Source: NCEH01 sp043195125 (GTDB taxonomy: Bacteria; Pseudomonadota; Alphaproteobacteria; Rhizobiales; Xanthobacteraceae). Taken from it: a stretch of DNA of 64,000 nucleotides. This document shows, piece after piece, positions 24,877-33,992 of this stretch. Positions within the stretch are counted from its first letter, which is position 1. The number at the start of each line of letters is the position of its first letter. Position numbers and translations under genes: made by a program. The notes under the pieces are model-generated. The model did no database searches. It was not told where the DNA came from and worked only from the letters and a program-made list of their open reading frames with translations. The stretch lies in assembly GCF_043195125.1 (NCBI RefSeq), contig NZ_JBAFWR010000003.1; one strand, given 5' to 3'.

Positions 24877-25761
24877 TCAGTCCTTCATGCCGGTGATGGA
24901 GGCGCTCATGGCACGCGGGTCGCGCGTCGGCCAGCGGCCGCAATCCACCTTGGTGAGGAAGTCGCCGACGAGACGATTGTATTCGTCGGGGTCCTCCAGA
25001 TTGATGGTGTGCCCGCAATTGGGCATCACCGCCAAGGCGGCCGAGGGAATGTGCTGCTTCATCAGCAGGCCGGGGGCAAGGCAGGGCCAATCCTCGTCGC
25101 CGGTGATCACCAGCGTCGGCACGGTCAGTCGCTTCATCTCCTCCACCAGGGTGTAGAGCGAGGGACGCTCGCGCTGCACGCCGAGCTGCGTGTTGGCGGA
25201 GCCGAGGGCCGAATGCTCGGCCAGCATCTGCTTGAATTCGGCAAAGCCGCGCGGGTCCTTGTTCTCGAACTGCACGCGGGTCGGGCCGTAGGCATATTTC
25301 TCGGCGAAGGCGGGCATGCCGGCGGAGGTGATGAAGCCGGCGATGGTGTCGGCCTCGGCCTGGAAACGGGAGCGCTGCTCCAGCTCCGCCCCATAGCCGC
25401 ACCCGCCGACGCAGAGCGACAGCGCCAGCTGCGGATGGCGGAAACCGAAATGCAGAGTGGCGAAGCCGCCCATGGAGAGGCCGACCACATGGGCCTTGGT
25501 TTCCCCCGTCGCCGCAAGCACGGCGGCGATGTCATCGGCGGCGCGGGCCTGGGAATAGGAGCTGGGGTTCTCCGGCACGTCGGAGGGCGGAAAGCCGCGC
25601 GCGGCGAAGGCGACGCAGCGATAGCGCTGGCCGAAATGGCGCATCTGCGGTTCCCAGCTGCGGACATCGCCGGCGAATTCATGGACGAAGATCACCAGCC
25701 GGCCCGTGCCGGTTTCCTCATACTGCAGGCGCACCCCGTCATCGGTCGTCGCGTAGGCCAT
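24877..25761 (-). CDS. Alpha/beta hydrolase
   Basis: 294 aa. Catalytic triad: Ser96 in GLSMGG, Asp in TGDEDWP and His in NCGHTIN. The oxyanion region is HEFAG. There is no signal peptide. It is transcribed alone, with operator copy F 140 bp upstream, so it belongs to the amide/ureide regulon. It may hydrolyse an ester, lactone or amide late in the pathway. Sequence alone does not fix the substrate. Confidence 0.82.
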   Translation of the reverse strand: MAYATTDDGVRLQYEETGTGRLVIFVHEFAGDVRSWEPQMRHFGQRYRCVAFAARGFPPSDVPENPSSYSQARAADDIAAVLAATGETKAHVVGLSMGGFATLHFGFRHPQLALSLCVGGCGYGAELEQRSRFQAEADTIAGFITSAGMPAFAEKYAYGPTRVQFENKDPRGFAEFKQMLAEHSALGSANTQLGVQRERPSLYTLVEEMKRLTVPTLVITGDEDWPCLAPGLLMKQHIPSAALAVMPNCGHTINLEDPDEYNRLVGDFLTKVDCGRWPTRDPRAMSASITGMKD

Positions 25762-25900
25762 GGTCCGTTCCCCGGTTGGATTTGCGCATACCTCTCGCGG
25801 AACGCCCCGCCGGGCAGCGATGCGCGGCGGCGATCATCCGCTTCTCCTGTGGCGGTTCAAGCGCCCGCCGAAAGCGGCGGAGCAGCCGAACGGCCGAAAT

Positions 25901-25917
25901 CTGTATACTGTTTACAA
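25901..25917. promoter_or_regulatory. Operator copy F
   Basis: CTGTATACTGTTTACAA; the reverse strand reads TTGTAAACAGTATACAG. It is upstream of the alpha/beta hydrolase and marks the right edge of the regulon. Confidence 0.6.
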
Positions 25918-26004
25918 TTATAGGCGGCAAGGATGGAAGCTCCGCTGGGGCGCCGCATGCGCGCGCAGGCCGGCGCCGCCAAGCCCCTTGCGGAGGCCGA
26001 GGCG

Positions 26005-26964
26005 TCACGCCCCTTCGGCAGGCTTTTCATCCGGCACCGGCGGGCAGCAAAAGTGCCGCTCGAACGTCTGCATGGTGAACGCGAGGATATCTTCCCGGGG
26101 GTGGCGATTATCCGCCTCAAACGGATCAACAAAGAAATCCTTCACGATCTCGTACGACGGAAAATAATATAATCGCTCATCTTTATGATCGCGGACCAGT
26201 TCATCCACGGCGGAGCGCAATATGCTTTTTGAAACCGAATTGGCCGTCAGGCAGGAAATGGGCCGGAACGTCGCCATGAGCGGAATGGGAGAGACGGTGA
26301 AGATGATCTTCGCATTTGGCTTGGCGCAGTGAATGATCGTGCAAATCTTGCGCAGATTGTCGAGATTTTCCTGGTGGGAGGAGATTCGAAACCCGTGAAT
26401 GGCGTCATCGAACAGATGCGCCGGCACCGCCCGCCACAAAGCATCTCCGGTCCGTTTATCGTACCATATCTCGGAAAGGCCGAGCGTGATGATGAAGACA
26501 TCCGTGGCCTGGATGATGCGCCGCGTCTCCTCCTGTATTTCCGGATCGACCGCGGCGACCTCCATATTCTTCGAAAACCAGAGATCCTCCGCGAAGGCCT
26601 TTCCTTCAATCGCCCATTCGAGCTGCTGGAGGATCGCGAAGCTGTTCACCATCCCCTCGCCGAACCGGATGATGTGCGCTTGGTTCCCCAGGTCTTTCCC
26701 GCTTACGCTATAGCCTTTGTGTGCCAGATATTGTGTAATATTGGCCGCAAAACAGCTGCCGAACGCCGTAATTTTATCTTCAAATGTAATAAATCTGCGG
26801 GATGGAGACCACCCCTGCATAACCAGCCGGTCAACGCCTTCGGCCGAATATTCGATTTCGGCCTTCGAAGCGATAAAATGCGTATGCGGCCCCCGGTACC
26901 ATGAGCCGTTGAAGACGGAGCGGTGGCCGTCCCGCTCGACCACGATTTTTTCCAGAGATGCCAT
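26005..26964 (-). CDS. GSCFA domain protein
   Basis: 319 aa. The family name motif appears as AFGSCFA near residue 67, with FGEGMVNSFAILQQLEWA, DVFIITLGLSEIW and FTVSPIPLMATF following; this is an SGNH-hydrolase-like fold often found among surface polysaccharide genes. It lies upstream of and divergent from a sulfotransferase-like gene, which suggests work on a glycan or its acyl groups. Base composition is lower in GC than the flanking catabolic genes, a possible sign of transfer. Confidence 0.8.
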   Translation of the reverse strand: MASLEKIVVERDGHRSVFNGSWYRGPHTHFIASKAEIEYSAEGVDRLVMQGWSPSRRFITFEDKITAFGSCFAANITQYLAHKGYSVSGKDLGNQAHIIRFGEGMVNSFAILQQLEWAIEGKAFAEDLWFSKNMEVAAVDPEIQEETRRIIQATDVFIITLGLSEIWYDKRTGDALWRAVPAHLFDDAIHGFRISSHQENLDNLRKICTIIHCAKPNAKIIFTVSPIPLMATFRPISCLTANSVSKSILRSAVDELVRDHKDERLYYFPSYEIVKDFFVDPFEADNRHPREDILAFTMQTFERHFCCPPVPDEKPAEGA

Positions 26965-27089
26965 GGTCCGCAGCTCCCGTATCGATTGCCGGTAGCTAGC
27001 AAACTATGCCGGATTACGATAGGCTTATCGCAAATGAGAAGAATGTAAATGGCATCTCCGTAAGGTAAGAATGCCGGGAGGAGGGAGAG

Positions 27090-27989
27090 ATCCTCAAGAT
27101 TATTCTGCATGCCGGCACCCCCAAGACGGGCACCACGTCCTTGCAGCTCTTTCTCCATACCCATCGTGACGCTTTGCTCGACCGGGGCGTGCTTTACCCC
27201 CGCGCCGGCGTAACGCCGCCGCCCGAGCCCAAGCATCAATGGATGATCGGAGGGCTGATGAATGACGACCCCGGTCTTTTTAACACGTTGCTGGATGCCG
27301 CGCTGAAAGAGGCGCGTGCCGACACGCACACGATGATCCTGTCGTCCGAGGGGCTGTTTCACCGCTGGTGGGATTTTTCACCCGCCGGGCGGAACGCCCT
27401 GGCGACGCTGGCCGCGCGCTTTCCTCTGGAACTCTGGGCATTCTTCCGCGAACCCGTCGCATTCGTCCGCAGCTTCTATATTCAGATGCTGAAGAACCCC
27501 GCCAGACTTGGACCGTGCTATGGCCAAGACATCTCGGTGGACGAAATGCTCGATATCCCCCGCTTCGCCCTTCACCTCGACTATATCGGATATATCCGCG
27601 CCGTCGAAGCGCTCCTGGGACCCGGCCGCGTCCGGCCGTTTCACTATAGTGGAAACACGGTCCCGGATATTCTGGCCGCACTCGGCATTACGGACCTGGA
27701 GCCGAACACGAGCCGCGAAAACCAGACGGTCGGCGAATTCGGCGTCACGCTGCTTCGCCTGATCAACAGAGAGCCGTTGGAGGTGGAACAGAAGTGGCAG
27801 GCCGTGCGGCTGGTGGAGGAACTCGACAGGTTGGTCGCACGCCACAAGCGGCCGCTGCACCTGTCCCCCGACGTCGTCGCGCGCATTCAAGCCTTGGCCG
27901 CAAGCAGCGTCTCGGCTCTCAACCAGATCTACGGCCTGAGGATCGACAGCCCGGCGCACGACCGGCCGGCATTGGCGCAAGATGCATAG
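27090..27989 (+). CDS. Sulfotransferase-like protein with a non-canonical start
   Basis: The frame opens after a TAA at 27066. The PAPS-binding P-loop reads HAGTPKTGTTSLQ, encoded at 27108-27146, upstream of any ATG, GTG or TTG that would keep it. A strong GGGAGGAGGG site at 27076-27085 precedes ATC at 27090 (ILKIILHAG...). An ATC, ATT or CTG start is therefore needed to make the P-loop; starting at TTG 27141 would delete it. The second PAPS region is FFREPVAFVRSFY. About 299 aa if it starts at 27090. Probably a glycan or small-molecule sulfotransferase. Confidence 0.62.
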   Translation: MLKIILHAGTPKTGTTSLQLFLHTHRDALLDRGVLYPRAGVTPPPEPKHQWMIGGLMNDDPGLFNTLLDAALKEARADTHTMILSSEGLFHRWWDFSPAGRNALATLAARFPLELWAFFREPVAFVRSFYIQMLKNPARLGPCYGQDISVDEMLDIPRFALHLDYIGYIRAVEALLGPGRVRPFHYSGNTVPDILAALGITDLEPNTSRENQTVGEFGVTLLRLINREPLEVEQKWQAVRLVEELDRLVARHKRPLHLSPDVVARIQALAASSVSALNQIYGLRIDSPAHDRPALAQDA

Positions 27990-28057
27990 AGGCGCGCGAA
28001 ACCCTCTCATCGGCCGATATATGCTGAAGAGGCGCATGCCGTGCCGGGCGCTGGCCT

Positions 28058-28924
28058 ATGGTTAGACTTATCTATTCCTTCGTGGTGGATGCCGCACCGA
28101 GGTTTCAGGATCAGGCGCATATATTTCTGCGCAGCCTGCTGGCGACCGGGGTCCTGCCGGCCCACATCCACGCGCACCTGACCCCCGGCGCCGCCCGCGC
28201 GCAAGACACACTGGTTGCGGCCCTGACCGCATACGGTGTGGTGCTGCACAATTTGGAGCCCTTCCTCGACGGCGCTTATTGCAACAAGCTGGTGCAGCTG
28301 GATTCCCTGCCGCTGGGGGACGCCGAATGCGTGGCCCTGTGCGACACCGATCTTGCCTTTCTCACCGGCCTCGAGGCGGCGGCGAGCGCCGATGTCGTGC
28401 GAGCCAAGCCGGTCGACATGCCCAATCCCGCGATTGCCTTCCTTGAGATGGCCCGCGACATCTGTGGCCTCCGGGGTACGCCGCGCCTTGTGCGAACCAG
28501 TTGCGCCGACGCGGAGACCTGGGTCTCAAATTGTAATGGCGGATTGTATTTGCTGCCCTGCGCGCTGGCGCCCGAGATCGGCGCGCGGTGGAAGCATCAT
28601 GCCGCAACGCTTTACGCCGCCCGTGAGCGTTTCGCGCGTCATTTCCGCAACGTTGACCAGATGTCCTTTGCCATGGCGATGCTTGATCTCGGCATGGACG
28701 TGGATCCCCTGGCCGCTGAAGACAATTTTCCTCTGCACCTGAGCGCCCGCTTTGCCCCCGACGCGGATATTCTGCCACGCGTGCTGCACTTTCACTGGTT
28801 GCACAACGGAAGCGAGAGCCTCTTGGCCACCGGGCATCCCGGCATCGATCGCGCGGTGGAGGCGGTGAATGCCATTCTGGAGCGGCACCGGCGAATTCCG
28901 GTGCTTGACGAAAGGAAGCGATAG
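28058..28924 (+). CDS. Glycosyltransferase-like protein (GT-A-like, family not certain)
   Basis: 288 aa. It starts MVRLIYSFVVDAAPRF and has a DxD-like element in LCDTDLAFL (residues about 110-118), SNCNGGLYLLP, and HFHWLHN near the C-terminus, which recall nucleotide-diphospho-sugar transferases. No membrane helix. It lies 68 bp after the sulfotransferase-like gene, so the pair with the GSCFA gene may build or decorate a surface glycan. Function is inferred from motifs only. Confidence 0.55.
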   Translation: MVRLIYSFVVDAAPRFQDQAHIFLRSLLATGVLPAHIHAHLTPGAARAQDTLVAALTAYGVVLHNLEPFLDGAYCNKLVQLDSLPLGDAECVALCDTDLAFLTGLEAAASADVVRAKPVDMPNPAIAFLEMARDICGLRGTPRLVRTSCADAETWVSNCNGGLYLLPCALAPEIGARWKHHAATLYAARERFARHFRNVDQMSFAMAMLDLGMDVDPLAAEDNFPLHLSARFAPDADILPRVLHFHWLHNGSESLLATGHPGIDRAVEAVNAILERHRRIPVLDERKR

Positions 28925-28964
28925 CACCGGCCTCACGCCGCGCCGTGGAAACGGTGAGAGCGGG

Positions 28965-31322
28965 CTAGGCCTGCCTGTGCACCGCTTCCATCAGCGCCTT
29001 GGCGAGTTCGGCGCGGCGAAACGGCTTGTTGAGGCGCACCAGGTTCGCGGCGATGCGCGGGTCCTCCGAATAGCCGGAAACCAGCACCACGGGCAGGCCG
29101 GCTTCCTTCACCACGGCGGAGTGCGCAAGGTCCGCGCCGGTCATTCCGGCCATCAGATGATCCGTCACCATGACCGTCGGCCGCAGCCCCTCGCTGAGCA
29201 GGCGCAGCGCCGCCTCGGCGGAACTCGCACTCACCACGCTGTAGCCGAGGTCGGCGAGGATCTCGGCGGTGGAAATCCGCACCAATTGTTCGTCATCGAC
29301 CAGCAGCACCGTGCCGCCGCCGCCATCGACGACCCGCTCTGCCGGCTCGGCAGCGGGAGGTGACGCGCCATGCGCCACCGGCAGCCAGAGGTCCGCGCGC
29401 GCGCCATCTCCCACCCGGCTTTCCAGCGTGAGCCCCCCACCCAGTTGCGCGGCGAGGCCGTGCACCATCGAGAGCCCCAGCCCGGTTCCCTTGCCGATGC
29501 CCTTGGTGCTGAAGAACGGCTCCACGGCGCGCGAGAGCGTTTCCGTATCCATACCGATGCCGGTATCGACCACGGACAGGCGCAGATAAGCACCCGGGGG
29601 CAGCTTGGAGGGATGGCCGCGCGAAACCCGCTCGGCCTGGGCGGAAATCGTCAGCGTGCCGCCATCGGGCATGGCGTCGCGGGCATTCACCGCCAGGTTC
29701 AGGATCGCCATCTCCAGCTGGTTGGCGTCGGCATGCGCCGGCGGCAGGTCCTCGGGCGCCGCCGCCGTCACCTTGATGCGCGGGCCCGAGGTCGCGGCGA
29801 TGAGATCGCCCATGCCCAGCACCAGGGAGCCCACATCCACGGACGTGGGCTGCAGCGGCTGGCGGCGCGCAAAGGCGAGCAGGCGCTGCACCAGTGTCTT
29901 GGCACGCTCCGCCGCCTGCAACGCGCCTTCGATCAGCGGGCGCGTGCGTGCGTCGCCCACGCCGCGGCGCTGGAGCAGATCGAGCGATCCGATGATCGGC
30001 GTGAGGAGATTGTTGAAATCATGCGCCACCCCGCCGGTAAGCTGGCCCATGGCCTCCAGCTTCTGGGATTGGCGCAACGCCTCCTGCGCCCGCACCAGTT
30101 CGGCGGTGCGCTCCATGATGCGCTGTTCCAGGGTCTCGTTCAGGCGCAGCAGCTCTCCCTCGGCGAGCTTGCGCTCGTGATTGTCTTCCGTGGTGCCGTA
30201 CCATTTGACGATATTGCCTTTGTCGTCCCGGCGCGGATAGGCGCGCGAGCGGGCCCAGCGCACCGCGCCCGAGCGCATCAGCACGCGATGCTCCACGTCG
30301 TACGGCTCGCCGCTCTCCACGGACCGGTGCCATCCCTCGATCGCGCGCGCCCGATCCTCGGGATGCAGGCCCTCGTTCCAGCTCGCGCCAAGCCCGCTAA
30401 GGCCGGTCCAGGCGGTCCAGCGCTCGGCGACGCGATCGCGCGTGCCGTCGGGGCGCGCGGTCCACGCGACCTGGGGGTTCAGCTCGGCGGCGAAGCGATA
30501 ATGCGCCTCGCTTTCCTTCAGCGCTTCCTCACTGGCGCGCCGCTGGCTGATGTCGTTGAACAGGATCGCGACGCGGTTCTCCTCCGGCCGGCCGACCCGG
30601 TAGGCATAGACGTCGAACCAGCGGTTGAGATGGGACGCGACCTGTTCGAAGCGCGCCGCCTCGCCGGTTTTCGCCACATGGCCGTAAACCTCGAACCAAT
30701 GCTGCTCATGCGCGGGAACCAGCTCGCGCATGCGGCGGCCGAGCGCGGCGCCCAGCCCCGTCTGGCGTTCGAAGGCGGGGTTCACCTCCAGGAAGCGATA
30801 ATCGCACGCGGCTCCGGTTTCATCGAACACCACCTCGATGATGCAGAAGCCGGCCTCGATGGAATTGAACAGGCTCCGATAGCGTTCCTCGCTCGCCGCG
30901 CGCGCGCTGTCCGCTTCGCGGGCAGCACGCCTCTGCCGCGCCTCGCGCAAGGCGCGATCGACCACCATGGGGATGCGGGAAAGATCGCGCTTGGTGATGT
31001 AATCGGTGGCACCCGCGCGCATGGCTTCGGTGGCGCGCTCCTCCCCGAGCACGCCGGAAATGAAGATGAAGGGGGTCTCGGGCTGCACCGCGCGGGCGAT
31101 GGAGAGGGCTTCAAGCCCCAGGAAATCCGGGATCGAATAGTCCGACAGGATGACGTCGAACACGCGTTCGCGCAGCAAGTCTTCATAGACCGGACGAATG
31201 CTCGCCTGCGTAATCGTCGCTTCGCCGAAGCTGCTGCGCAACTGATGGCAAATCAGCTCGGCATCGACCGCACTATCCTCCAGCAGCAGTAAATTCACAC
31301 GCTCGGACTGCATCGCTTTCAC
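28965..31322 (-). CDS. Hybrid sensor histidine kinase (REC-PAS-PAS-HisKA-HATPase-REC)
   Basis: 785 aa, no membrane helix. An N-terminal receiver with Asp61 (LSDYSIPDFLG) is followed by two PAS domains (about 150-270 and 280-400), a HisKA domain with the phospho-His in GGVAHDFNNLL, an ATPase domain (LAVNARDAMPDGG, DTGIGM, GTGLGLSMV) and a C-terminal receiver (VMVTDHLMAGMTG). The GTG start at 31322 overlaps the response regulator stop by 4 bp and has GGGAG 4 bases upstream; an ATG at 31313 is the alternative. Last gene of the phytochrome operon, so it probably relays the light signal. Confidence 0.9.
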   Translation of the reverse strand: MKAMQSERVNLLLLEDSAVDAELICHQLRSSFGEATITQASIRPVYEDLLRERVFDVILSDYSIPDFLGLEALSIARAVQPETPFIFISGVLGEERATEAMRAGATDYITKRDLSRIPMVVDRALREARQRRAAREADSARAASEERYRSLFNSIEAGFCIIEVVFDETGAACDYRFLEVNPAFERQTGLGAALGRRMRELVPAHEQHWFEVYGHVAKTGEAARFEQVASHLNRWFDVYAYRVGRPEENRVAILFNDISQRRASEEALKESEAHYRFAAELNPQVAWTARPDGTRDRVAERWTAWTGLSGLGASWNEGLHPEDRARAIEGWHRSVESGEPYDVEHRVLMRSGAVRWARSRAYPRRDDKGNIVKWYGTTEDNHERKLAEGELLRLNETLEQRIMERTAELVRAQEALRQSQKLEAMGQLTGGVAHDFNNLLTPIIGSLDLLQRRGVGDARTRPLIEGALQAAERAKTLVQRLLAFARRQPLQPTSVDVGSLVLGMGDLIAATSGPRIKVTAAAPEDLPPAHADANQLEMAILNLAVNARDAMPDGGTLTISAQAERVSRGHPSKLPPGAYLRLSVVDTGIGMDTETLSRAVEPFFSTKGIGKGTGLGLSMVHGLAAQLGGGLTLESRVGDGARADLWLPVAHGASPPAAEPAERVVDGGGGTVLLVDDEQLVRISTAEILADLGYSVVSASSAEAALRLLSEGLRPTVMVTDHLMAGMTGADLAHSAVVKEAGLPVVLVSGYSEDPRIAANLVRLNKPFRRAELAKALMEAVHRQA

Positions 31323-31762
31323 AAATCTCCCGGCGGTGGCTCGTTCAGCACAGCCCAGAACACGCCAAGATCGCGGATCGCCTGAAAGAATTGGTTGAAT
31401 TCCACCGGCTTGACGACGAACGAATTGACCCCGAACTGATAGCTGCGGACGATGTCGCTCTCCTCGCGGGAAGAGGTCAGCATGACGATCGGGATCGCCC
31501 GGTATTTCGGGTGTCGCTTCACCCGCTCCAGCACCTCCAGGCCATCCACCTTGGGGAGCTTCAGATCCAGCAGCACCACCGCCGGATGACCGCCCGCGCG
31601 CTCGGCATATGCGCCCTCGGCGAAGATGAAGTCGAGCGCCTCCACGCCGTCGCGGGCTACCACGATCTCATTCGCGAGCTTGGTCTTGTTGAGCGCGGCA
31701 AGGGTCAGTTCCACATCCGCGGGGTTGTCCTCGACCAGGAGAATAGGCCTAAGCGTTGCCAC
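31319..31762 (-). CDS. Single-domain response regulator (Rcp1-like)
   Basis: 147 aa CheY-like receiver. Phospho-acceptor Asp66 (VVLLDLKLPKVDG), acidic pocket VEDN (10-13), switch Thr in MLTSS and Lys in VVKPV. Proteins of this type are standard partners of phytochrome kinases. It overlaps the phytochrome stop by 14 bp and the hybrid kinase start by 4 bp. Confidence 0.93.
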   Translation of the reverse strand: MATLRPILLVEDNPADVELTLAALNKTKLANEIVVARDGVEALDFIFAEGAYAERAGGHPAVVLLDLKLPKVDGLEVLERVKRHPKYRAIPIVMLTSSREESDIVRSYQFGVNSFVVKPVEFNQFFQAIRDLGVFWAVLNEPPPGDL

Positions 31763-33992
31763 GGGGTTTTCCTTTCTCGCGCTTGGGCAGGGAAAAGGTG
31801 AAAGTCGCTCCTTGCTGCACCGCGCCGCTGGCTTGGACCGTTCCGCCGTGGCGATCGACGATCCGTTTCGTCAGGGCAAGGCCGATGCCCGTGCCCTCGA
31901 AATCCTCCGGCCGGTGAAGGCGCTGAAACACCTGGAACAGCTTTCCGGCATAGGCCATGTCGAAGCCGATGCCGTTGTCCGCCACGGTATAGACCATCTC
32001 CTCGCCCCGCTCCGCGCCGAACACCGAGATGCGGGCGGGGTCCCGGCCGCGGGTGTATTTCAGCGCGTTCTCGACCAGGTTGAAGAGCGCCTGCCGCACC
32101 AGGGACGGGTCGCCCCAGCAGGTGGGCATCTCGCCGATCTCCCACACGATCGCGCGCTCGCCCTCGGCGATGTCGAGGCTGCGGCGCACCTCCTCCACCA
32201 CCTTCGCCATGTCGATTCGGGAGGTCTTCAGGCTTGCGCGGCCGAGCTGCGAGAAGCGCAGGAGATCGTCCACCAATTGCCCGGCCGAGAGTGCGGCGTG
32301 GGTGATGCCGTCGAGATAATGATGGGACAGGGGCTTGAGATTCGGCTCCTCTTCCGCCAGCAGCTGGGCATAGCCGGCGATGTGGCGGAACGGCGCCCGC
32401 AGATCATGCGAGATCGAATAGGAAAACGCTTCCAGCTCCTTGTTGGAGCGCTGAAGCTCGTCGCTCAGCTGCGCGCGCTCCTCCGCGCGCTGCAGCACGA
32501 AATTGATCACCGCCGTGCGGAAGTCCGCCGCGCTCAGGATCTCCGCCTCGCGCCAGGGCGTGGAGCGATTGTGAACCCGTTGCTTCCAGCTCTCGAACGA
32601 GCGGCGCGGATGCAGCCGCCCTTGCGCGTCCAGTGCCTTGTCGCCGCGCGGATCGCCGCCCCACGTCACGGTGCGCACGATTTCCGGGCGGAACCAGATG
32701 ATGAAGCTGGCATGGAGCCGCGAAATCGGCACCGCCAGAATTCCGCTGGCGACCTCCGCGATGTCCGCGCCCCGATCCCAGTGATCGGACAGGCAATCGG
32801 TGGTGAACGTCTGTTCGATCTTCTGGGATTTCAGCCATTCCGCGAGCTCGATCACCTTGTCGACCGGCGGCGTGATGCCGGCCGTGAGCACCACCCCTTC
32901 CGAGAGTACGGCGGCGCCGCGCGCATTGGTGATGCCCATCCATTGCGGCGCGCGCTCCACCAGGCCGGACTGGAACGTCGCGGCGCGGGCGAGGTGCGCG
33001 ACCAGCTCGGTCTCCAGATGGTGCAGCCGCAGGCGCTCGTCCATCTCCGCGCTGCGCTCGCGCGCATCGATCTGCTGGGCAACGATGCGGCCGAGGAAGT
33101 CACAGGCGGCCCGCACCTGCGCGCCCACCGTCATCTCCTGCGCATGGTGGCAGGAAATGAGCCCCCACAGCCGCTCGCCGATCACGATCGAGATTGACAT
33201 GGAGGCGGCGGTGCCCATGTTGCGCATGTATTCCAGATGGACCGGCGAGACGCTCCTCAACACGGCAAGGCTCATGTCGAGCGGCGCCCCGTCCGAGGGG
33301 CAGAGCGCCGGCACGAGCGGCACGGGCACATAATCGGCGGAGGCGATCATCCGAAGGCGGTTGAGAAGATACAGCTCGCGCGCCTGGGCCGGGATGTCGG
33401 ACGCCGGAAATCGCAGGTCGAGATAGGAGGGCAGCATGCCGTCGCCGTCTTCCGCGATAACTGTCCCATTCCAGTCGGAATCGAACTGATAGATCAAGAC
33501 TCGGTTGAATCCCGTGAGGCGGCGCACCTGCCCTGCCACCGCTTCCGCCAGCGCCGGCACGCCCGGCAGCGTCTCGGTCCGTTCCAGGAATTCCCGCAGC
33601 GCCGGGTAGAGCGTCGGGCCGCTGGCATCGCTGTCCGATGCCGGTTCGAATTCCAGGATGAGGCCCTGCGCGGTGCGATGTCCTGAAACCGAGAACAGCC
33701 GCCCAGCGAGGGGCTGCACCTTGAAATACAGGGGCTCCTCCCCCGCTGCCCAAGCGGCGATGTCGGTTCCGAAGGGGCCGTCGGCGACGGCAAGATCGCT
33801 CAATACCGGCGCCTGCTCCAGGTGCAGGCCGATGCCCAGAAGCGCCGCCACGTTCGCGCTGGCCTGCAGCACACGCAGATCGCCGGGACGCAGCACCATC
33901 AGCGCGCCATGGGGCTGAATGCCGCCGGGAACGCGGATCGGCTCCTGCGCGCAGACATCGAGCGGGTCCGCCGGCACCATCGTCTCGCTCAT
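31749..33992 (-). CDS. bphP: Bacteriophytochrome histidine kinase
   Basis: 747 aa red/far-red photoreceptor. The biliverdin-binding cysteine is Cys14 before IRVPGGIQPHGAL (PAS domain). The GAF domain has FPASDIPAQARELYLLNRLR and the chromophore-pocket His in VSPVHLEYMRNMG. PHY follows, then HisKA (SYSISHDLRAPFRHIAGY) and the ATPase domain (LVENALKYTRG, DNGIGF, GTGIGLAL). The start at 33992 overlaps the heme oxygenase stop by ATGA, which couples receptor synthesis to chromophore synthesis. Confidence 0.96.
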   Translation of the reverse strand: MSETMVPADPLDVCAQEPIRVPGGIQPHGALMVLRPGDLRVLQASANVAALLGIGLHLEQAPVLSDLAVADGPFGTDIAAWAAGEEPLYFKVQPLAGRLFSVSGHRTAQGLILEFEPASDSDASGPTLYPALREFLERTETLPGVPALAEAVAGQVRRLTGFNRVLIYQFDSDWNGTVIAEDGDGMLPSYLDLRFPASDIPAQARELYLLNRLRMIASADYVPVPLVPALCPSDGAPLDMSLAVLRSVSPVHLEYMRNMGTAASMSISIVIGERLWGLISCHHAQEMTVGAQVRAACDFLGRIVAQQIDARERSAEMDERLRLHHLETELVAHLARAATFQSGLVERAPQWMGITNARGAAVLSEGVVLTAGITPPVDKVIELAEWLKSQKIEQTFTTDCLSDHWDRGADIAEVASGILAVPISRLHASFIIWFRPEIVRTVTWGGDPRGDKALDAQGRLHPRRSFESWKQRVHNRSTPWREAEILSAADFRTAVINFVLQRAEERAQLSDELQRSNKELEAFSYSISHDLRAPFRHIAGYAQLLAEEEPNLKPLSHHYLDGITHAALSAGQLVDDLLRFSQLGRASLKTSRIDMAKVVEEVRRSLDIAEGERAIVWEIGEMPTCWGDPSLVRQALFNLVENALKYTRGRDPARISVFGAERGEEMVYTVADNGIGFDMAYAGKLFQVFQRLHRPEDFEGTGIGLALTKRIVDRHGGTVQASGAVQQGATFTFSLPKREKGKPRGNA

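Noticed and set aside
27141..27989. TTG 27141 as the start of the sulfotransferase-like gene
   Set aside because: It would remove the PAPS-binding P-loop, which is encoded in frame just upstream behind a strong ribosome site.
29370..31292. A 640-codon open frame on the plus strand
   Set aside because: It is antisense to the hybrid kinase, whose PAS, HisKA, ATPase and receiver motifs are clear.
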